Made by a program: the position numbers and the translations under genes. From positions 52,706,420 through 52,770,419 of the forward strand of contig RSEF01000031.1 of NCBI GenBank assembly GCA_003993805.1: 64,000 nucleotides of DNA, read 5' to 3'. Positions 58,111 to 64,000 of this stretch are shown here, in pieces. The notes below the pieces were generated by a model, which saw only the letters and a program-made list of their open reading frames with translations, was not told where the DNA came from and searched no databases. Numbering within the stretch: position 1 is the first letter of the stretch; every line of letters begins with the position of its first letter. This DNA is from Himantopus leucocephalus. Lineage: Eukaryota > Chordata > Aves > Charadriiformes > Recurvirostridae.

Positions 58111-60190
58111 AGTCAGGCTTAGAGCCCTGTCTGCCTTCAACTAAAGAGGCATTTTCCTGTATCTTGAGGCTGCTTTAGTTTGAGGTACAGGGAGCACATG
58201 ACAGAATCAGGGGAACTGAATGATGTTTGTGCATGTTTGACTGCACTCTGCATCCTAAGAGAAGACTTTCGAGAAGCCCAATCAATACTACAACCATGTC
58301 CTGTGCAGCCGCCGCGTTGTTTCGTTCTGTTACAATAATGAATTGAAGTCTCACAACAGCAGGCGTAATAAGCGCTGCTCAGCCCTTTGTATTCAATCAC
58401 CTTTAACTGGGTGTATCTATCTAAACCCCACTGTCGACTACAGTTATACAGAACCCCACCGCAGACCTTTTGTGGCCCTCAGCTCAAAAATGCAAAAGCA
58501 GGATGCTTTTCAGAAACGTAGGGTCTAGGATGCCCTTCTTCTTCAAGCCAAACTTCTCCCCCCTTTTTGTTGAAAGCCTGGTGTAAGGCATTCCGAAACT
58601 GTAAAATATAGCATTTTCCAACTGGATGGTCTTTTATCCTAATATCAGCTTCTTGTGTCTGACCACCTTCTTGTTTTCATACTTTTTTTCATGCAGTCTG
58701 GATCTCCTGCGTCTTGGTTCTCTCTTCAGAAAGGGAAAAAGCAGAACAACTTTCAGTTTGTTGGTGGGTTTGGAGGATATGAACTATCTACTTTACTCTG
58801 ACATTCTAATTTTAAAATCTAATCACCAGCCTTTGGAGATCTGGACAGCTTCCATGGTGAAGGTGGCGACACTGTGAAAAAGGGGTGCTGAAGGGGGTGA
58901 GCTAGCAATTCTGCTGGACAGCTTTTTCCATGGCACTGGTGCTTTGGATGCCACAGAAAAAGCCCTCGAGCTGGACAGCCATGGCAGGGAAAGCAAAGTG
59001 TTGCCTGCCTAAAAGGAAGACAACAAAAGAAAACAACAGAGTGGCTTGAGAAGAAGTCCAAATCAAAACATATGTGGGCAAGGGACGGGGTTAAGGGTTG
59101 TGGTTTGGCCCACCTGGGTGGGAAAAGGCTAAGAGGAAATCCTAATGGGCTTTCACCACTTACTTCAGGCAAAACTTGCCTGGAAAAAACTTCTAGATGA
59201 AATTATTTTTTTCCTTCCCAACACATAAATGAATTTTGAGGCTCAAGCAGCCTTTGGGCGTCAGTCCTTAAACAGGGGCTTCTCCCTGTAGTAATCGCCT
59301 AAGTTTGCCCATGCAGAAAGGTGAAAGGAAGTTGCCATTAAAGAGGAATTTTTCCTGTTTTAGAGATGGGAAACCGAGGCAGAAGTTTATGTGCCAACTT
59401 GTAAAATGATCCGATAAATAGCAGAGCAAAGAAGGAGTAATACTGCTTTAATTTTCCTGCTTTGCCAAATCCACAGAATCATTTTTCTCTCTTATCTTCC
59501 ATTACTCAAATAATCAAAGTTTGCACTGCCTTCACTGTTTGGCATGCTAGATGAGTGACACTGTGACATTTAGAACTTCAGGGTTTCGATTTCCTTTTAG
59601 AACCACAAGGTTGTTATGTATAAAAAAAGAAGGGGGAAAAAAAAAAAGAAAAGAAAAAGACCACTTCCTGGCTGAAATGTTCTGTTGTGTCAAGGGTGGC
59701 AAAACCAAACTTAGCTTTTATAATAAAAATAGTGTCACGTCCAATTTCCCCTCCTACCTCCGTCTTACTCTGAAGTGTTTTGAAGTAGCAGAGAGCTGCA
59801 GTGCAATACAATCTGCAGAATATCAGCAATATTTTCAAACATGTGGTAATGTTTTTCCACACACATAAAAGTGACCCAACCCTAACAAGGAACCAGGCTG
59901 TTTCAAAAATAATGTTAACTTTGACAACTCCTATAGCTATTTTATATTATGTTAAACTCAAGATCACTGACTTTTTCTCAGACTTGCAAAGAGCACTGTG
60001 CTTGTCCTCATCCCAGCTGATAGGAATAAGTGGATATTACGACAACCAGAAGCCAACAGGACAAATTGGGGTTTTGAGCCTCATGCCCGAAACCCCTATA
60101 TTCCTATGAATTAACACCTGGAAAATACATGTGATGGATACAAATCCTTTTTTTACGATATATCATTTAAAAGGCTTTACTCCTTTTACT
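58111..60190. other. Gene-free stretch
   Basis: Unique sequence, moderately GC-rich at 58.85-59.15 kb. An A-rich run lies at about 59620-59660. No gene or repeat family recognised. Confidence 0.55.
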
Positions 60191-60286
60191 GGGGCCGATT
60201 AAAGGCAGACTTAAGAGCCCTGTTTCACCCTGACCCACATCAGTGGCAAATTCCTATTGATTTTGCTTGGGAACAGGATTGGGCCT
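60191..60286. mobile_element. Palindromic MITE relic
   Basis: GGGGCCGATT at the left end faces GGATTGGGCC at the right end, an inverted pair. The right half reads CAGTGGCAAATTCCTATTGA then TTGGGAACAGGATTGGGCC. This matches the arm and hinge of the amniote MITEs whose hinge resembles CATTGACTTCAATGG. Confidence 0.6.
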
Positions 60287-60879
60287 TTCATTGTCAAAGA
60301 TTTCTGTGGAGAGCTGACATTTGCATGGAATCCTTCTTCCCTGCGAAGCATTTTATTGCAGATTACTGTGATTATCTTTTAACAACATAGGCATCTTTTA
60401 AAACCGGCTTTTTTTGGGTCAATTTATTATACTTAATACTTAAAAACTTATAACACTCGTGGGAGGTTTGCAGGACCAAACTGGAGAGTCAGAGAACTAC
60501 TGCTTTACGTCGGTTTTCAAATTAATGCTTCTTTTTTCCCTGTTACTAATCTAAGACAAACTACATTCCATTTGATTAATTAAAGATGGGAAGCACAAGG
60601 AAACCATGGAAAAAATTAAACTGTGCTTTGAAATGACAAATATTTGTCTTTTTGATATTCCTCAGTACAAGTATGAAATAGAATTTATTGAAGTTCAGCA
60701 GCTGTATAAAAATGTTCCATAGCTAGAACACAGAAATGATTTAATAAGTTCTATGAAAAGTCAATTTGCATGAGATCAGCACCTAGCCTATAACGGGTGG
60801 TAATGGATTGTTGGCTTGATTTTATACCACTTGACATCAGATTACAATACACTGAATAAATGTTAACCTATAATCCCTT
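60287..60879. other. Gene-free AT-rich stretch
   Basis: AT-rich unique sequence between a MITE relic and block J. Nothing else seen. Confidence 0.55.
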
Positions 60880-61570
60880 TAGTAAAAGCTGGCATTGTTT
60901 GTCTTCTCTTGTAGAGGCCACATTGATTTTCTTTTATTGGATGCTCAAGCGCTGCACCTCAGATTGATTACTTTGAATTAAATGTGCAGAGAACATTTTT
61001 ATTATTCTAAAACAGGAGTCTTAACATTAAAGAGATGCCTTCCCCCCCCCATCCCCCTTACACTGCTAAAAGTATACTCTACCATTTAATTTGGATTTCT
61101 TTCATTTTCCCATTTCTTTTCAGGGCTGCTGTGATGCTGACCCCTGCTCTGCCCCTATGCCCCTTGACCCTGACACATCTGACCAGTGAAGGCTCTGGGG
61201 GTGGCAAATTAATAGAAGCATTGCTTGTTAATTGCATAAGAGGAAAGCCAAGAATTCATCACCTCAGTCATGGCCATTGCTTCCCTTTGACCCCCTTCTC
61301 CCACAAGGCTTTTGCTGGTGGTCACATCTGTGGTTTTTCTATATCCTACATATTTGCCGTATAATTATTCAGCATCAAACCTTATTAATCAAATCGATGC
61401 TGTGTTTTAAATGGAAATTGCTGGATTAATACAAGCATTCATTTCATCCTGAAAATCTTGATGGCTTTAGCACATGGAATCCAATTGGAATATAAAAGAA
61501 GGGATGTAGAGACCTGATTGAATTAGGAGAGGCATGCTGCACATTAAATTACATATGCCAGCAGGGGTCC
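60880..61570. promoter_or_regulatory. Enhancer-like non-coding block J
   Basis: Unique block with CAGATTGATTACTTTGAATT, GTTAATTGCATAAGAGGAAA, GTATAATTATTCAGCATCAA, ATTAATCAAATCGATGC and TGCTGGATTAATACAAGC. There are several homeodomain- and TCF-like words (ATCAAATCGA). A C9 run at 61042-61050 interrupts it. The plus frame at 61035-61364 is unrecognised. Best of the right-hand candidates; not aligned. Confidence 0.35.
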
Positions 61571-63334
61571 ATGCTTTTATAGTAAAATACTACTGTAGAG
61601 TGTATACATCTCATACCTCCTGTGATTTCTTTACACTGGTCAGTGCTCTTGTGCTAAATTGGGCTATAATGGCCATATATAGTTCAAAATACATATTTTT
61701 GAATGGGATCTGGTATTTTATAAGCATTTGTTTTATTTCAGTTTAAATATTTCTTCAAATAGTCATGTTAATAAAACAGCAAATGACTTGTTACTGCTCC
61801 TTACTACTTGACTAAGGAGATCTTGTCCTTTTCCCCACCTAACATACTCTTAATTATGGATGAGTAAACAGTCTTGGTAACAAAAAAAAAAAGAAGAAGT
61901 CACGAGAAGCTTTGTCATCATGCTGTAAACGTGCTAAACAACCTAAACAAATTGCTACTTACCCAGGCTGGTGATTTCTGGCCTCCTTCCACACCTTGTG
62001 TAAACATCCAGTTTCTTCCCAGTGAACCTGCTGTGCAAAGGGTAGGGGTGGGACGTTAGGACGTGATAAATTGTGAAAAAATTCATACACATTTATATCA
62101 CAGACAGACTCGATGAGCAGCTTGCACTACTCCTTCGGGCCTAACATACACGTTTGTGAAAACTTGTCTGAGGCAAGCGTTCCCGCTCAAATCCATGTTC
62201 TGTTGGTAAGGATTTTCTGTGACCTGCGGAGTGAGACTTATTTTTGATTGTTTGATAGCAGGATGTGGAGAAGAAAAAGAAGGGGTACTGCTATGTCATG
62301 TGCAAGCATTTTAAATTCAGACCAGAAGACATGCAAAGGAGAAAGGTGTCACCTCAAAGCTTTCTTTTTTCCTGGGTAGGTTGGGTCCCTGCAAGTGCTG
62401 AAGCTCACTGAAACATTCTGGAGATCTTCAGTTGCCGTTGTTATGTTGAGATTTGAACACCCTGTTTTGCATAAATATCACTGGATAGCCTATTTTTCAA
62501 CGTGGGCCTCCCTCCCACATTTTCTGTCTTTCTGTGTCTTTATCCAACTAGATAAAACCCAACCCTAAAAGCAAATGAGGACAATGCGGTTCTTGTGTTC
62601 ATGAAATTCTGCTCACCTTGTTTTCACTAGGCTTGATCATGAGCTGCCCTATATCAACAACCATACTCCAGGAAATCAAAGTTTGCCCAAAACACAAGTT
62701 GGAAAACAAGCACGGTTCAGGGGAGGAAACTGGAACAGATCTCTTTTCTAGCTCAGCTTGAGCTCTACCCATTTTCAGCATCACAGTGCAGAGCAAAAGG
62801 GTGGGTGACATGCTCTCTGGATGGGAGTCATCAGTAAAGATTTCTGTGTGTCCCTATCCTCAGTGTGGCATGATAATTCAGAAGAGATTTATACGCAAAA
62901 TCCTCAGAAAATGCATTCTATAAGTAATAAAATGATGTGTTATCATGCAAATCCAGTCTTAATACAAGATTGAAATTACTGAAAAGATGTTTACACCAAC
63001 GTAGTAATGAAACTGCATTTGGCAATCACAAAAACAAGTTACTATGGTTTATTTTATGACATAAATTATTTCATTTTAATATCTCTCCTGTCAAATTAGA
63101 TTAATTTACTTACCAAACTTTATACATAGTTCATGATTAGTTGTAAAAGAAGATTAGTTATAAAATAAGTCAGCTTAACATCCAGACATAGGATTTTAAT
63201 AACAACTTGATATACAAAGACTGTCAGGTGCTGTCTGCTAGTGAGAAATAAATAATACCCTAGACCCTTCACTGTAATTACCATCATTCACTGTACGTAC
63301 AGGATCTGCAGTGCGGCTCACGTTGGCATAGAGT
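61571..63334. other. Gene-free AT-rich stretch
   Basis: Unique AT-rich sequence. No gene, RNA or transposon seen. Confidence 0.6.
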
Positions 63335-63352
63335 CAGATGTGCTTAATGTCC

Positions 63353-63372
63353 CTCGCCTGGCGCCCGGCGAG
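63353..63372. repeat. CpG-rich near-palindrome
   Basis: CTCGCCTGGCGCCCGGCGAG is a 20-base palindrome apart from one mismatched pair, centred on GGCGCC. It sits in a CpG-rich pocket (about 63335-63430) within AT-rich surroundings. Confidence 0.85.
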
Positions 63373-63430
63373 AGACGCGGAACAGGAGAGGAACATCGGT
63401 GGGCGATGGGAAGAGGTTCGCTCGGCTGAG

Positions 63431-64000
63431 AACCACTGGTGACTTCCCACCCTGGTTCAAATAATGTGGCTAATTAAATGAAAGCCTTTGTTCCGTCTCT
63501 AGGTCACTTAAAACTACACAGACACCTGATCATGTAAAAAGAGGTCCTTCTCTTTTCCTGGGGCAAGAAATCTCATGGATGTGTCAGAGATGCTCCTTGG
63601 CCACTGAGAAAGTCACGTATTCAGTGATGTAGACAGAGTAACTGCATTCTCCGAGATTATATGTGTCATACTTGTTCTCCAGTTTGATTTTTTCTTAATT
63701 TTGCAGGAGGGGGAGAAGGGATATCCACCTTTTCCCACATGTGGACCTCAGCCATGTGTTGCTACCCCAGCCACACTGCCACCACCATTTGCCATTCACC
63801 CAGGCGGCTTCAAACAAAGCATGTGATGTCAGTGCTTATGTTTAAGTTAGTGGAACCCCAAGATGTTCTTTAACAGATTTGTTAAATAATTATGCATGTT
63901 GAATGGAAACCCAAATGATATGCTGTATGTCATGGCTCCTCTCCTCCACGTAGCACACACTAGGTGTTATTTCCAAACATATATTCTTCTAAGAAAAAGC
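63431..64000. other. Gene-free end of window
   Basis: Unique sequence after the CpG-rich palindrome. Nothing recognised. Confidence 0.6.

Noticed and set aside
1..64000. CRISPR arrays, prokaryotic operons or integrated bacterial DNA
   Set aside because: No regularly spaced repeats or dense coding; the sequence is plainly vertebrate non-coding DNA with CR1.

Overview
The window looks like a gene-poor stretch of a bird genome. The best evidence is its mobile-element content. The dominant interspersed repeat is the CR1 LINE, in both orientations, with the CR1 3' tail built from ATTCTATG-type units. I see no L1, Alu, B1 or other mammal-type young repeat. Older relics are also present: a MIR-type SINE, L3/CR1-like LINE pieces and short palindromic MITE relics of the kind shared by birds, crocodilians and turtles. 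Overall the sequence is AT-rich with small CpG pockets, as expected of a macrochromosomal intergenic region or a very long intron. The species, chromosome and neighbouring genes cannot be read from the window.

No protein-coding gene, rRNA, tRNA or known ncRNA could be supported. All long open frames are short, unrecognised, or lie inside CR1 copies, where they are remnants of reverse transcriptase or endonuclease. Two 100-base N runs (2374-2473 and 16401-16500) and three single Ns in or beside homopolymers are assembly gaps or uncertain calls.

Layout. 1-13.7 kb: AT-rich unique sequence with CR1 copies at 2.06-2.67 kb (holding the first gap) and 4.23-4.51 kb, a possible TATA promoter at 3.35 kb, tandem duplications and purine tracts. 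13.7-20 kb: the most unusual part. It has a MIR split by an old palindromic MITE, a CpG-rich block, three adjacent blocks that read like developmental enhancers, a polypyrimidine/polypurine inverted repeat, the second gap next to an A-rich tract, and more enhancer-like blocks. 20-24 kb: MITE relics and two plus-strand CR1 pieces. 24-36 kb: plain AT-rich sequence with one MITE relic. 36-51 kb: a graveyard of old mobile elements. These include a tRNA-like foldback element, an antisense CR1 endonuclease half with GDFN and ITETWWD still legible, CR1 tails, a 1.4-kb internally deleted CR1 and an even older L3/CR1-like piece behind it. 52-64 kb: unique sequence with four enhancer-like blocks, a MITE relic and a CpG-rich palindrome near 63.36 kb.

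There are no genes to link into a pathway. If the window has a function it is most likely cis-regulatory, in the clusters at 14-20 kb and 52-62 kb, with ancient repeats kept among them. The enhancer-like calls rest on sequence character alone, because no alignment could be run, and they carry low confidence. I found no convincing sign of a new biological system.
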